This document shows positions 12,338-24,086 of a DNA stretch of 64,000 nucleotides, piece after piece; the first letter of the stretch is position 1, and every line of letters begins with the position of its first letter. A program made the translations under genes and the position numbers. Where the stretch lies: positions 14,897,287 to 14,961,286 of the forward strand of contig CP136061.1 in the NCBI GenBank assembly GCA_032622095.1. Reading direction: 5' to 3'. Source of the DNA: Siphonodentalium dalli. Its lineage: Eukaryota > Mollusca > Scaphopoda > Gadilida > Siphonodentaliidae. The notes below the pieces were generated by a model. It saw nothing but the letters and a program-made list of their open reading frames with translations. It searched no databases and was not told where the DNA came from.

Positions 12338-13003
12338 GTACGTCATAATATCCACTAATTCGATACCAATTGTGTGTGTGTGTGTGTGTGTGTGTTTGAC
12401 GTTTTGCCTATATTGAGTGGGGCCATGGTGACAGTTGGGTGAGTTCGAAGAGTAGGGGGTCACCACAAATGTTGGTCATTATCTTTAACAGCTTAGTTAA
12501 TGTATGATATATTACCAGAAAAAAACATGTCGAAATTGTTCCGATACTTTTATTTCGAAACCAATAGTTAATTTGAAAGTTATTGTTTTTAGATCGAATA
12601 TTTCCAAGCTTCGGTCAAATGTTTGTGCTTGCATCCGAAATAGCCTCCAACTAAAATATTTCCAACCACAGGGGGTGTAATGTTGAAAATTATAACATTT
12701 TGAAAATTTGAGGTTCCAGTTGTATAGTTCCAACCCAGAAATGTCTCGAACGTGTACATGTATGTCAGATTCAAAGTGGTGTGTACACATCAAAATTCTA
12801 AATACCGATTGTAAAAGTTCAAACTAGATATATCCATAACCTGGCCCTTTTATAAGGTTACAGCATAATTCAGTGCCGTGTCTGCCCATGCTAGTATTGA
12901 TTCGCCAACGGGCTTCTGTGACGCCATTATACCGTGTTACTGACATTCGAGAGTCAGAATTAGAGCTGGATTAGTCAATTGTGTTTTTCACCAGCGGTGC
13001 GTT

Positions 13004-13099
13004 ATGTCCCTAAATAAGCGATTATGGCGAAAAAGCTTCATCCAAAGTCGAGATTTCACAATGAATTCGGTCGACATAATTGAGAAGACTACAAAAACG
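13004..13099 (+). CDS. First coding exon, copy B (unknown protein)
   Basis: Same length (32 codons), start and donor (ACG then GTACGT at 13100) as copy A, 762 bp downstream. The peptide starts MSLNKRLWRKSFIQS; the differences from A are K4N, A17D, S19T, D21N, T25I and P32T. Frame, length and splice site are all kept despite indels in the flanks, which argues for selection on both copies. The upstream CRE cluster was not duplicated intact, so B may have a different promoter or be spliced as an alternative first exon. A recently silenced copy is the alternative. Confidence 0.45.
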
Positions 13100-13750
13100 G
13101 TACGTCATAATCTGCTATAAGTTGGTACCAAATGTGTGTGTATTTGTAAATTTTGTGTGTTTGACGTTTTGTCTACAATGTCCTGTGAGGCCTTGACGAC
13201 ATCGGGTGAGGTCGAAGAGTTGGATGTCAATGCAAGCGTTGGTCATTATTTTTAACAGCTTAGTATATTACCAGACAAAAATAGGTCGAAATTGTTCCGA
13301 TACTTTGATTTTCCAACCAATATTTAATTTGAAAGTTGTTGTTTGTACAAAAAGTCGAATATTTTCCTAGATTTTGTCAATTTTTGTTCATGTATCCAAA
13401 TTTGCCACCAATTAAAATATTTCAAATCACAGGGGGTGTCATGTTGGAAATTATAACAATTGGATAGTTTGAGGTACCACTTGTAAAATTACAATCCCGA
13501 AATGTCTCAAACTTGCACATTTGTCTCAGGTTCAATGGGCTGGATGCATATTCAAATTCAAAAAAAAAAAATTAAATGTCCAACCTATTGTTTTAGACCA
13601 AACGTCGACTATTTTCCTATATTTGTTCAATGTGTTGTGTTTGTATTCGAAATGACCACCAATTCAAAATATTTCCAACCACAGTGTAATGTTGGAAATT
13701 ATAACATTTGGAAAGTTTTGAGTTGTAAAATACTAAAGTTCGGCTCGAAT

Positions 13751-13954
13751 CTAATTTAGTGCACTCGGTTAATAAAATTGCGACTCAATAGAGATCCTCT
13801 ATTTCTAGCGCTTAGCTTATCATCAGATGTACATATTTGCGTGTTATGATGACAATGTTGCATCCAATATATGGGTTTTCTAGTTTGACGCATGTAACTG
13901 ATAAATGGGTCAAAACTTCACAATTGCCATAACACGTTACTGACGAACATTGCC
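13751..13954. other. Unassigned sequence
   Basis: Short stretch between the duplicated block and the 43-bp array; nothing recognised. Confidence 0.4.
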
Positions 13955-13959
13955 TCTCG

Positions 13960-14400
13960 AGTTATTATTAGAATATAATGTAAAGACCCCGTACGCGTCT
14001 CGGGTTATTATTAGAATATAGTGTAAAGACCCCGTACGCGCCTCGAGTTATTATTATTAATGTAGTGTAAAGACCCCGTACGCGTCTCGGGTTATTATTA
14101 GAATGTAGTGTAAAGACCCCGTACGCGTCTCGGGTTATTATTAGAATATAGTGTAAAGACCCCGTACGCGTCTCGGGTTATTATTAGAATATAGTGTAAA
14201 GACCCCGTACGCATCTCGGGTTATTATTATAATTTAGTGTAAAGACTCCGTACGCGTCTCGGGTTATTATTAGAATGTAATCTAAAGACTCCGTACGCGT
14301 CTCGGGTTAGTATTAGAATATAATGACCTCGTACGCGTCTCTGGTTATTATTAGAATATAGTGTAAAGACCCCGTACGCGTCTTGAGTTATTATTAGAAT
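13960..14400. repeat. 43-bp minisatellite, about 10 copies
   Basis: GTACGCGTCTCGGGTTATTA recurs at 13991, 14034, 14078, 14121, 14164, 14207, 14250, 14293, 14331 and 14374, separated by GAATATAGTGTAAAGACCCC. The period is 43 bp except for one 44 and one 38. Each unit carries several CpG dinucleotides, unlike the AT-rich surroundings. Confidence 0.95.
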
Positions 14401-14527
14401 ATTCGGACGAGTTCGATAAACGTAAGCATACTGTCATTGATATGCTTCTTGAGTGAGACATACTTCGCACAGGTTCGAATTTCTCAATCGATTATGCAGA
14501 AATTATCGACGGAATTATAAAAGTTGA

Positions 14528-15119
14528 ATAAATGAATGAATGCTTTATTGCGTAAGCTACCATTTAAGGTAGAACAATGCAAAACATATATACATAATAT
14601 TTACAATGAGTGTGGATGGCCGGTCTACATTTTACACAATGTATAACTTACATATATATATGTATATATGCTACAAGGACATACAACGCAATACATGCCA
14701 TAATTTATAAAAAATAGTACATGTGTATAAATAATCTCAGCTTCCCTCCGCATTACATAATATGTGTCAGTATGTATACTTATATGTCTCTAATTTGGAC
14801 AAAGTTATTACTCTACTGTTTATTTATATTTATTCATGTCCTTGAAAGCTATCTTAAGATAAATGGTTACCTGCTTTAAGCGCGAAATATTCTCTATTGA
14901 TAATAATCCATGTAGTTTCTCTCTAGTGGGATTCTCCCAATAGTATTTCGGAATATAACGTTCACGTATATCATTGTATTTATCACAAATAAGGAGAAAG
15001 TGGTATTCGTCACCTACTTGATCATGCCGGGACGTACTTATACATGCACGACATGCTGGTGATTTATGTTCGGTCGTAGTTTCAAACGACAAGAGCGCTT
15101 CCATTCTGCGGTTTGACAT
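14528..15119 (-). mobile_element. LINE 3' end, 5'-truncated
   Basis: The minus strand encodes a 99-residue C-terminal tail (15119-14820) with a Cys-His motif, CRAC then YHFLLIC, spaced CX2CX13HX4C, and a following DIRERYIPKYY segment. These are typical of the region after the reverse transcriptase domain in invertebrate non-LTR retrotransposons. About 290 bp of 3' UTR follows. It ends in GCAATAAAGCATTCATTCAT (14549-14530), a polyadenylation signal followed by a short ATTC tail, the usual mark of target-primed insertion. The reverse transcriptase and endonuclease are absent, so this is a dead 5'-truncated copy. Clade not assigned. Confidence 0.8.
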
Positions 15120-15237
15120 TCATTGAACGATACTCGTGCAATGTACACGGAATGTCACAATCATGAGTATAGTATTGTCGAAACGATTTGACATTTTATA
15201 AATACCGAAAAGTGACGAACACCTCACGGATAGCCAA

Positions 15238-15503
15238 AATCTTCGTTAAAGGAACTTTCTACCTGAGTGTTGTTTTATTCAAATAATTTATTAAATAATT
15301 CAAACAAAACGTACGCTAAAGACTGAAATAGTTATATAACAGCTCGAGAGAGAGCGAGATAGATAGAGAGAGAGGGGGAGAGAGATGAGAGAGAGAGGGT
15401 AAGCGAGCTTTTAAGTCTTTAGCGTACGTTTTGTTTGAATTATTTAATAAATTATTTGAATAAAACCACACTCAGATGGTAGAAAGTTCCATTAACGAAG
15501 ATT
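15238..15503. repeat. Foldback element with GA-rich loop
   Basis: Arms of about 87-90 bp (15238-15324 and 15414-15503) are near-perfect inverted repeats; TTTAGCGTACGTTTTGTTTG on the right matches the left arm reversed. The loop (about 15325-15413) is a GAGA microsatellite. No coding capacity. Confidence 0.92.
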
Positions 15504-15550
15504 TCATGTTAGTCATAATAAAATACCACAATTGTAGTGTACATTGCATG

Positions 15551-15800
15551 TCACGTGTATTGTTCGGTCGGATCATTATATAAGTATTTGAGTGTGTTGA
15601 GTCACGTGTATTGTTCGGTCGGATCATTATATAAGTATTTGAGTGTGTTGAGTGTGTTGAGTGTGTTGAGTTTGACCAAAGTTAACGAAAAGGAACGAAC
15701 ACTGCATTTCATGAGTTTGATGTTCTACCCACTGGAGGCACTGCATTTCATGAGTTTGATGTTCTACCCACTGGAGGCACTGCATTTCATGAGTTTGGTT
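15551..15800. repeat. 51-bp and 39-bp short tandem repeats
   Basis: CACGTGTATTGTTCGGTCGG repeats with a 51-bp period (15552, 15603), GTGTGTTGAGT follows about four times, then CTGCATTTCATGAGTTTG repeats three times with a 39-bp period (15702, 15741, 15780). Both periods are multiples of 3, which alone explains the 95-codon open frame. Confidence 0.92.
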
Positions 15801-15854
15801 TTATTCAAACCAAAAACATTGTAAGTACAACAATGCGTATATATATGTTAGGTC

Positions 15855-15990
15855 GATTAACGTCCATAAAGAAACGCTTTATGCAGAGACATAATTTCAT
15901 CCAAGTTCGGGCTCTCACACTCTCTCTGTGTATGGTGTCGGCATTATCGATATGACTGGATAATTACGCCGGTCCGTGCTAATGTCCACT
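15855..15990 (+). pseudogene. Decayed third copy of the first exon
   Basis: CATAAAGAAACGCTTTATG and TTTCATCCAAGTTCGGGCT align with the first-exon copies. The ATG position (15860-15862) now reads ACG, a CTCT microsatellite expansion sits in the middle, and a small indel shifts the frame. Homology resumes at the intron start: TAATGTCCACTATA (15979) against TAATATCCACTAAT. This is a dead relic of the same duplicated exon, separated from copies A and B by arrays and a LINE. Confidence 0.45.
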
Positions 15991-16184
15991 ATAGGATGGG
16001 GATATATGTTCTCTTGGAGTGTCCGTCTACTGGATTTACGATCAAAGTAATTCCATCATGGACTTTATAGATTTGCGTTGGTGGTCACCATTAGTGGCTT
16101 CATACGAGTCGCCACTAATTGAATGTCACCTGCATAGTGTGGTCAGGTGTTATTATATAGTTGATATTAGCATTTTATACAGTA

Positions 16185-16915
16185 CGATGTATATCAACAT
16201 TATATACAGTACGGTGTATATAAACATTATATACAGTATGATGTATATAAACATTATATACAGTATGATGTATATAAACATTACATACAGTACGATGCAT
16301 ATAAACATTACATATCATGTATATAAACATTATATACAGTACGATGTATATAAACATATACCGTACGATGTATATAAACAGTATATACAGTACCATGTAT
16401 ATAAACAGTATAACGTGTATAATGTATACAAATATACACAGTACGATGCATATAAACAGTATACCCAGTACGATGTATATAAAAATGATATACAGTACGA
16501 TGCATATAAACAGTATACCCAGTACGATGTATATAAAAATTATATACAGTACGATGCATATAAACAGTAGACCCAGTACGATGTATATAAAAATGATATA
16601 CAATACGATGTATATAAACATATACAGTACGATGTATATAAATAAATAAATATTATATATAGTACGATGTATATAAACATCATATACAGTACGCGTTATA
16701 TAGACAATATATACAGTGCCATGTATATAAACATTATATACAGTACGATCTATATAAACATTATATACAGTACGATGTTATATATAGTACGATGTATATA
16801 AACAGTATATATACATGTAGTACTATGTATATAAACAGTATATGCAGTGCGATGTATATAAACATATACAGTACGATGTATATGAACATTATGGTGTATA
16901 TAAACAGTATATACA
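16185..16915. repeat. 27-bp minisatellite, about 25 copies
   Basis: GATGTATATAAACATTATAT and ACAGTAC alternate with a 27-bp period, with small indels and three partial degradations. Because 27 is a multiple of 3, frames of 183 and 148 codons stay open on opposite strands; they are repetitive Tyr/Ile/Asn strings and not genes. Confidence 0.97.
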
Positions 16916-17344
16916 CGCATCTTGTTTCAACTTCTGCATCTCTAAACTAAATTTGTTCACCAAAGTGTTAACAGAACTAGGACAAAAATAGAACCTTGCC
17001 ATTTTTAGAACATTACACAATCACTTCACGATGTAATTGCGCTTCTCGGTTACTTTTCGGTTACGCATTTGTCTTGTAAGACAACGTAGGTGAAATGTTT
17101 AGCCAATACCCCAAGGATTATATAGCAAACAATATGTAATAGGGGTTCGGGTGAGTTATCTAATGATAGTTAATCGCAGGAAGACTGTTCAAACAAATCA
17201 AACCAGGATATCTATACATTATGTTTAATTCCGATCATTCGCACGATACAATGTAACTGTATTGTCTTCGCTAAGTTCGCGTATAGGTCAAATGATCTAT
17301 TATCACGTATATATGTAAAGCGTTGTGAGCCAACAGGGTGTGGT
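16916..17344. other. Unassigned sequence
   Basis: No exon, RNA or repeat recognised. Confidence 0.5.
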
Positions 17345-17362
17345 GCCAGGGTGCAGGACGTT

Positions 17363-17475
17363 TCGGCACCTGTACGTTTCGGCTCCTGGTTTTCGAGAAG
17401 TTTCGGCACCGGGATTTTCGGCACTTGGTTGTTTCGCGGACGTTTCGGCACTTCATCGAAGACGTTTCGGCACAT
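17363..17475. repeat. Short TTTCGGCAC repeat cluster
   Basis: TTTCGGCAC or TTTTCGGCAC recurs at irregular 15-30 bp steps (about 17369 to 17464), locally richer in CpG than the surroundings. The frames across it are chance. Confidence 0.75.
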
Positions 17476-18185
17476 TGTTTATTTATATAAATACGACTCA
17501 AGATACTATGGTCTTCGTTGTCTGATTTTTGACACCGAGAATACGAAAATTCGCAATGTCGGTGCTGTTTTGTAAACACCGTTATAGCTTTGTAATATAA
17601 GACCGCGCATATTAAGTGACAAATATTTTATATCGGTGCCGATATATTTAGACCGACTGTTATTAGAACCGTATAAGTTGATACATTCGTTGTGATAATA
17701 ATTATTTATAAGACCATAATCCGAATACGTGCTAATTTGTTATGTCAGCAGTCACTGTCGAATTTGTTTTGTAATCAGATATAGTGTTATCTTTACTAAC
17801 AATATAATGAATGACGCCTCACTGGAATTAAGCCCCCATCTCTGGGTTTTATTAATATCGGTGTATACGTTTTCAAATTCGATCAATAGGCGCATGTCTT
17901 GAAGAATATACATATGATTATTTTAATTTAAAACAAACGTAGATACATTTATATAATACTAAATAACTGCGTGCTATTCTAATACGCGACCCGCCTATAC
18001 CACGAGGAAGCTTAGATAAGTAATAAGTTATCAGTAAGTCGATCAGAAGTAACGTAAACGCTCTTTATTGTCACAATTATCAGTATTTGTTGACTGATCA
18101 GGGAACGCTTTTTGTGTTGTTCATGCGAAATTGAAGATGTACAATGATATAACGCTTAATAAGCACTTCAGGACCGCAGCTTTGC
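17476..18185. other. Unassigned AT-rich sequence
   Basis: Nothing recognised. Confidence 0.5.
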
Positions 18186-18189
18186 CTGC

Positions 18190-18330
18190 CATAGTGTGTA
18201 TCACTAGTGATAGATATGTTCACCAACATCGTTATCATGTGTTCCATTGTTATAGTTTATTGTGTGTATCATTGGTGATAGTTATGTTCACCAACATCGT
18301 TATCATGTGTTCCATTATAATAGTTTATTG
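18190..18330. repeat. Tandem duplication, about 67 bp
   Basis: GTGTGTATCA, then TGATAG and TATGTTCACCAACATCGTTA plus TCATGTGTTCCATT, occur twice in direct order (18195, 18262). Confidence 0.9.
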
Positions 18331-18885
18331 AAATAAAGAATGCATTTTATTCATCACCGGCAGCTTCGTTGGTCCGAAAATTATCAGTTGTTCTACAACT
18401 GTTAGTCATTAGTGCCCAGAACAACAATTATAAGTTATGGACCAAATTTAGACGTAAAGGCCATCATGTTGACACAGGTGAATGCAGTTCGTGTGAAAAG
18501 TGGTGCCATACCAGTAGGCCATTCGATATAACAGCTTTCACCCATGCGCTTCCCGATTGGCTATATTAACAGCACGCTTCACTTTACGATTGTGTTGTTA
18601 TTTGGCACATTGGGTGAAAGTAACCATATGCGCGGTCAATTGCCAACCACTAAAACCGACAACGTCCTGATGTGGTATGATATATATAACGATCAAAGCG
18701 ACGATAAACACCATTGAACCAACCGGATTTAACGCTGCCACTTACCGAATTTGTCAATGGCAAAACATTATTTCAGTTGGCAAAAATCAAATTAATATGG
18801 CAAACATTTTGTCAAGCGGGCTTTCATGTTTTTTAAACGCCTTCGAATGTTACTAACAAACCTACACAATTAACAAACCAACAGA
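18331..18885. other. Unassigned sequence
   Basis: One 66-codon frame, judged chance; nothing else. Confidence 0.4.
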
Positions 18886-18889
18886 CATT

Positions 18890-19215
18890 CACATATGTAC
18901 GGCTATCTAATCCACTGAAATACAGAACAAGTCATGTTCTGTAACGTTTGAATTGGGGCTGTCATAAATCAAAAATAATTTAATGTGTGTATAAATGGAT
19001 ACATGTTATCTTCAAATGAGAATAATACCTCAATTTTCGCACATTAGACCCTCAGTTAAATTTTCAAGTTTTCCATTCACAGATGTATGGCTCGCTACTC
19101 CACTGACATATAGAAAAAGCCATGTTCTGTAACGTTTGTTTTGGCGCTGGTATAAATCAAAAGCATTTAATGTATGTATAAATTGGTACATGTTATCTTC
19201 AAATGAGAAAAATAC
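18890..19215. repeat. 189-bp direct duplication
   Basis: CATGTTCTGTAACGTTTG occurs at 18932 and 19121, each followed by TATAAATCAAA or CATAAATCAAA and ACATGTTATCTTCAAATGAG. Copies have diverged by substitutions. Confidence 0.85.
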
Positions 19216-19439
19216 ATAAATTATCACAAATTAGATCCTCAATTCAATTTGGCAAGACAATTGTTAGATTTTTGGGAAAAACAAAATTAGTTTGCAAATA
19301 TTTGTGTATGAAAAACTTTTGGTCCAGCGCCAATCCTGAAGCCAACCAACCAGTCTATCGTTCGCTATGGTCTTGGACTATAGCCTATACAGATGTTGAC
19401 CTTACGGGAGGAACATGTTCATTCCATTCACTGGGTCAT

Positions 19440-19545
19440 AAGCACTTGGTTTGGATGGAGGTCATATAAGTACTTGTTTTGGATGGAGGTCATATAAGCA
19501 CTTGGTTTGGATGGAGGTCATAAGCACTTGTTTTGGATGGAACGT
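19440..19545. repeat. About 28-bp minisatellite, 4 copies
   Basis: AAGCACTTGGTTTGGATGGA then GGTCATAT is repeated four times with small length changes. Confidence 0.9.
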
Positions 19546-19784
19546 GTTAGTGTCCTTGTTGCAGACTACTCGATACTGATATGATTAGGGCGACGATAAT
19601 TTCGTTCCGTTCGTTTTTTATTCGGTTATTTAATGATTATGTTCCCTCGATATATAGTAACAACCATCGCTTCATTCTCACGGGTTTCACTTTCCAGCAA
19701 TTCATGCCACATGTAGTGTCGCTGTCCATATTGCACGTCTGTATTTGTGTCTCTCTCACTTTCACACATACAATGCATATACGT

Positions 19785-20275
19785 TATCGATGCCACCAAT
19801 GATTTGAGACCACTGTAATGTCGCTGGTAATATTGAAGGAACATAAGGAAACCCGCTCCTCTATATGTGCGAATGTCTATCTATATCTCTCTCTATGTGT
19901 CTCTCTCTCCATAGCTCTCTCTCTGTCTGTCTCTCTCTGTCTCTCTCTGTCTCTCTCTCTATCCATCCCTCTCACGCATACGCCTACAGTTTTCGCTGCC
20001 ATCAATGATATGATACCACTGTAATGTCGCTGGTAATATTGAAGGAACATAAGGAAACCCGCTCCTCTATATGTGCGTATGTCTATCTATATATATATAT
20101 ATCTCTCTCTCTCTGTCTCTCTCTCCCTCCCTCTCACGCATACGCCTACAGTTTTCGCTGCCATCAATGATATGATACCACTGTAATGTCGCTGGTAATA
20201 TTGCAGGAAATAAGGAAACCCGCTTCTCTCTATATAAACGTCCGTTTGTGTGTCTCTCTCCCTCTCACACATACA
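19785..20275. repeat. Tandem repeat of 160-207 bp with CT tracts
   Basis: ACCACTGTAATGTCGCTGGT recurs at 19809, 20016 and 20176, each followed by GGAAACCCGCT and a CTCTCT tract. Period differences come from CT-tract length. A diverged copy lies at about 21197-21325. Confidence 0.9.
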
Positions 20276-20279
20276 ATAA

Positions 20280-20700
20280 GCATATACAATACAAGAAAAC
20301 CATAATCAGAAATGGTAACGCCCTCAAGATCATATTATTAGCCATAAATATAAATTATAATATAACATATATTGGTTACATGAATTCACCGCCTCAGAAA
20401 TCAGTTAAAACAACTAATCCTTCGAATTATTACAAACAACTGCGGCTTATTACTGCAGGTTTCTCATTCACCACACCAGAAAGCTTCTAATAAAAAATCG
20501 GAGGTATTGTGTTCCCGCCAAGAGTGCATGGTCCAGCCATTGTTTATATCTAAACATCGAAAGCAATTAACGCGGTCATAATTGTTGCATACTGCAACTA
20601 TAAGACATCCAGCAGATACGCACCCCACGAAAACCCGAAATGTGTTGTCCTGCGAGAAATCCCATCGCTATAGCTCAATTTGACACGACCAGATAGGCTT
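20280..20700 (+). repeat. Dispersed repeat, inverted mate at 35.16 kb
   Basis: About 400 bp from GAAAACCATAATCAGAAATG to GAGAAATCCCATCGCTATAG match the reverse complement of 35155-35560, with perhaps 10 percent divergence. A weaker third copy of its ATATTGGTT...CAGAAT(T/C) part follows at 20735-20820. No coding capacity; identity of the element unknown. Confidence 0.88.
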
Positions 20701-20820
20701 CCTACAATATCCATAAACATGATCATATATTATATACCAATGATTTTGATTATAGAATATAAAATATATTGGTTTCGCGAATGACCAACTCAGAATTCTG
20801 TTAAAATAACAATAACAACC

Positions 20821-23560
20821 AGCACTTAATTAACGAACATGCGGCCGACTCGGCCGTCTCCGACCACAACCATCAGTGGGCTGTAGAACGAAACATATCT
20901 ATAAAAGTTGAAATATAAGACTTACAAATTATCTGTTAAATTTCTTTTATTGGTAATTGACATAGCTTGTCACAAACCAAAAATCAATATTATTGACATA
21001 ATAATGTAAAGGACAATAAACGAAATTAAAATTCCCAAATACACCTTTTACCGGTGACCGGCCTCCTGATCGCGCAGTTCGACTTTTATATAAACCGGAA
21101 AACCCAATTTTCTATTTATAAAAGTCCCATCGCCGCATCGGCCAACATGTTTCTAATATTTGGCCAACAGTATACACGCGGGCGTGCTAATAAGCACACG
21201 TTATCGCTGCCATGCACCAATGATTTGAGACCACCGTATAGTGGTGTCGCTTGTAATATTTCAGGATTATATGTATGTCTGTATTTATGTCTCTCTCTAT
21301 TCATCTCCCTCACACACGCTTCATCACTATATCACTAGCCTTCCCAGCTGATTGTAAATATATTCCATGGTATACAAACATATATATGTCGACCATGTTC
21401 CGCCAGTACAAAACCTTGTGACGGGGAACATTGACAAAAACAGTTTAATATATTTCTTAGTTATTACATGTTCCTTACTATTTTTGGCAATGGCAAAAAA
21501 GCTGCCAGAACTAGTGATGAGCCGATTGTCAAATAGAGCCTTGCGTCGATTGCCGATTATTTCAGATCACAATCGGCCGATTCAGGTGCCGATTCCGATT
21601 ATTGTAATAATTATACCAGAATGTTATATAATACTTAGAATTAGAAGCAAGTAACAACCGTAGTAATATGCCAGTACACAGTATACATAAGTATACGTTT
21701 GGGTATAAGTATATAGGTAGGTGTGGGCGGACTTGTGATCGAATACAGACACATGTCCTGCAGAGGCTGTGGTACGGGACCTCGGTGTATTTATTGTAAT
21801 GTATTGTATCGACGATGCAATGCATTAACTTACCCATGTATGCTAGGCTATTCCACAACAAATTGTTTGAAAGTTTGATGTAGCTACGTGCATGACGACA
21901 TATCCACGGCCCGTTTTTGATAACGATTCATCAAACGACATTTTTTCTTTGATCCCAATTCAAAGACATCACATCAAAGGAAATGAGCCGACTGAACTAG
22001 TTGCTAGTTACACCATGTTCATGTCAATTTCGCAGAAACGATTTGATTGGCATGGTCATCAAAATAATCATTGGTGGTGACCTATACGTGACGTCACACG
22101 AGGCTGATTGGATGGAATGACATTGTCTTCGACTATTTAAAGTTAATCATTAATGGAAAGTTTTGTTGGGTGAAAGACTTTGAAAAGATTAATTACAGAT
22201 AGTAAAATTAATAAATAAATTTCTTTAATTCTTTTTAATAACTGAATATTAATGCTTGTACAGTTTTTATTCCTGCGTCCTGACAACTGATACACATGTT
22301 ATAATATGCTCAATTTAATTGAACAAACAGTGAAGTCAGCTGCGCAATTAAATCTCACGTGACATGCACTTTCGGTTTCTACAGTTTATATCTGTTTATG
22401 CTGCGTGTACTATATAGATTTGTTGTGCTGCATATGCATACATTTTGATTTTTGATAGTCTGACATACATAAATCAAAATGTCTACTTGTTGACGAACAA
22501 TAAAGTTACGTATCGGCGTACATGAGTCCCATGAGATGTAATTTGTGTACATCATATAATTTATGATTACGCGAAATCACGGCGTCATCATCGCAGCCTG
22601 GCTCTAACCCAAAGTGTCATGTGCTTCCCGGCGATCCCCACTGTAATATATTGTTCAAAATAGACGCAGGTACGGCCGGGGTATTGAAGAGGACATGGCT
22701 GTATATCAAGTTTGTGTTTGGTAAATCACTTTCCCCTTGTTTCACAGTGGATCAACGGACACGAACCATAACCGGAAGTCGTAGATTTCGAGGTGGAGAA
22801 ATATCAGTCGACAAATATTTGTTGACATTTTTTGACGTTTTTTTAGGGGAAAATAAACGCTTGGATAGCATATCTGACCAACTGAAGGTGAGTGAATATT
22901 TCTTCAATAATGTTCGGACACCGACGATCAATTTAAGTCAGTTGTCAGTGTTCTATCGCGGGAAAAATGCCATTTAATCATCGCCGTGAGACGATTTCTT
23001 CCCCAAAATATCCCAGAAAATCATGCTTTTCACATTCATCACAGACAGCTGTCGCAACAACCTATATACCAATCGAAAGGCCTGTTTTCCCCCCACAAAT
23101 GCGTATTTTGAGTATTTTCACAGACTGTCTCAACATTCCAAATTTCATCTTTTGATGCGGGTACCCACCTCGAAAATACTGTCATGTTAGTCCCGAAAAA
23201 TTTAATCATTAGTTGTAAAAAATCTGTCCGCTTAGTCGTGATTTTGCTGAAGTCTGCCATCTTCAATTTCTGGTCGAAAAGGCAACTTTGCCGCAGATGA
23301 TGGGCATTTCATTTGACTTTTGCGTGGCCACAATGGATCTGGGTGTTCATAATGTTGTATATGTCTCCTGGGACAACATAACATCCAGGTGGTGTCTTAT
23401 ATTTAGAACTGAACTGTAACATGTAACTGAAATCCAACCACGAAGTACATGTTTGGTAAACATAATTATATCTTTTGATGTATGTCATATTGTTAGCTCT
23501 GACTTGTCATCACTCTCGGACATACAAAAATGTTAGATTTACATCTAATTTTTTTCCAGA
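20821..23560. other. Mostly unassigned; foldback-arm fragment
   Basis: 21390-21490 carries GTACAAAACCTTG and ATTACATGTTCCTTA, which match an arm of the foldback family seen at 43.3 kb. A perfect CRE, TGACGTCA, lies at 22089-22096. A frame ending at a GTGAGT donor (22888) is discussed under rejected items. No other support for genes. Confidence 0.45.
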
Positions 23561-23569
23561 AAAAATGCA

Positions 23570-24075
23570 GCGGTGTCAGGGGGGGTGGTCGGAAAAAAAT
23601 TCCAGGCACGTATGATGAGGTGGGTGGGTGTCTCTCGGGTCCGAAACTCAGTTTTTTCCATGTGCCAAATTGTTTTCTATTTCTGCTATTGAGTCTTATT
23701 ATGTGTTTTGAACAGAAACACTGTAGGTGATGGTCCCGGCTAGAAATTGCACGATTTAAGTGACTTTGTGAGCGATTTTATTTTGCGTCGCATACAATTA
23801 TGGAATTTCTTTCGGATAATTAATTCAATGTTTATTGCGATATCGGCTCACAAAAGTCACAAAAATGCATGCAACCTCGAGCTGCGACCACCCCAATGTG
23901 ATGTAGATTATTTATGAACAATTATTTAGTATTAACAAAGAAATGTATTCCCTGCTTGTTTTTGCAATGTTATAAAGGCCCCTGTCAGGACTGGTCAGAA
24001 CATCAAATAGATTCCAAGTTTTGTACTGGTGAAATATTATTTATACGGGCGTAATCCGGAGTATAGAATCTTGGG
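23570..24075. mobile_element. Foldback element family F, copy 1
   Basis: An inverted pair (GTGGTCCCGGCTAGAAATTGC near 23732 and AGCTGCGACCACCCC near 23880) surrounds AAGTGACTTTGTGAGCGA and a mirrored GCGATATCGGCTCACAAAAG. The right arm continues to GTTTTGTACTGGTGAAATA near 24015. The same order is found at 41.4-42.4 and 43.2-43.8 kb. No coding capacity. Confidence 0.65.
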
Positions 24076-24086
24076 ATAATCTAGGG

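Larger units (their letters stand above)
12090..13750. repeat. 762-bp tandem duplication carrying first exons
   Basis: Two direct copies with a 762-bp offset begin near 12090 (AAGGTTACGTCAGC) and 12853 (AAGGTTACAGC). They share the 5' leader (GAATTAGAGCTGGATTAGTC), the exon, the donor, and intron blocks such as TCGAAATTGTTCCGATACTT and AAAATATTTC. A third partial copy of the intron block, with TTTCCAACCACAG, follows at about 13580-13720. Copies differ by many substitutions and indels, so the duplication is not recent. Confidence 0.85.

Noticed and set aside
16019-16649. Frames of 183, 148 and 110 codons on both strands
   Set aside because: A 27-bp period keeps all frames open; the proteins are Tyr/Ile/Asn strings.
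22748-22887. Possible exon before a perfect GTGAGT donor (frame ending SISDQLK)
   Set aside because: Acceptor choices TTTCACAG (22747) or TTTTTTAG (22846) both enter in a phase that does not fit the first exons, and no in-frame ATG is present to make it a first exon. Left open as a weak possibility.
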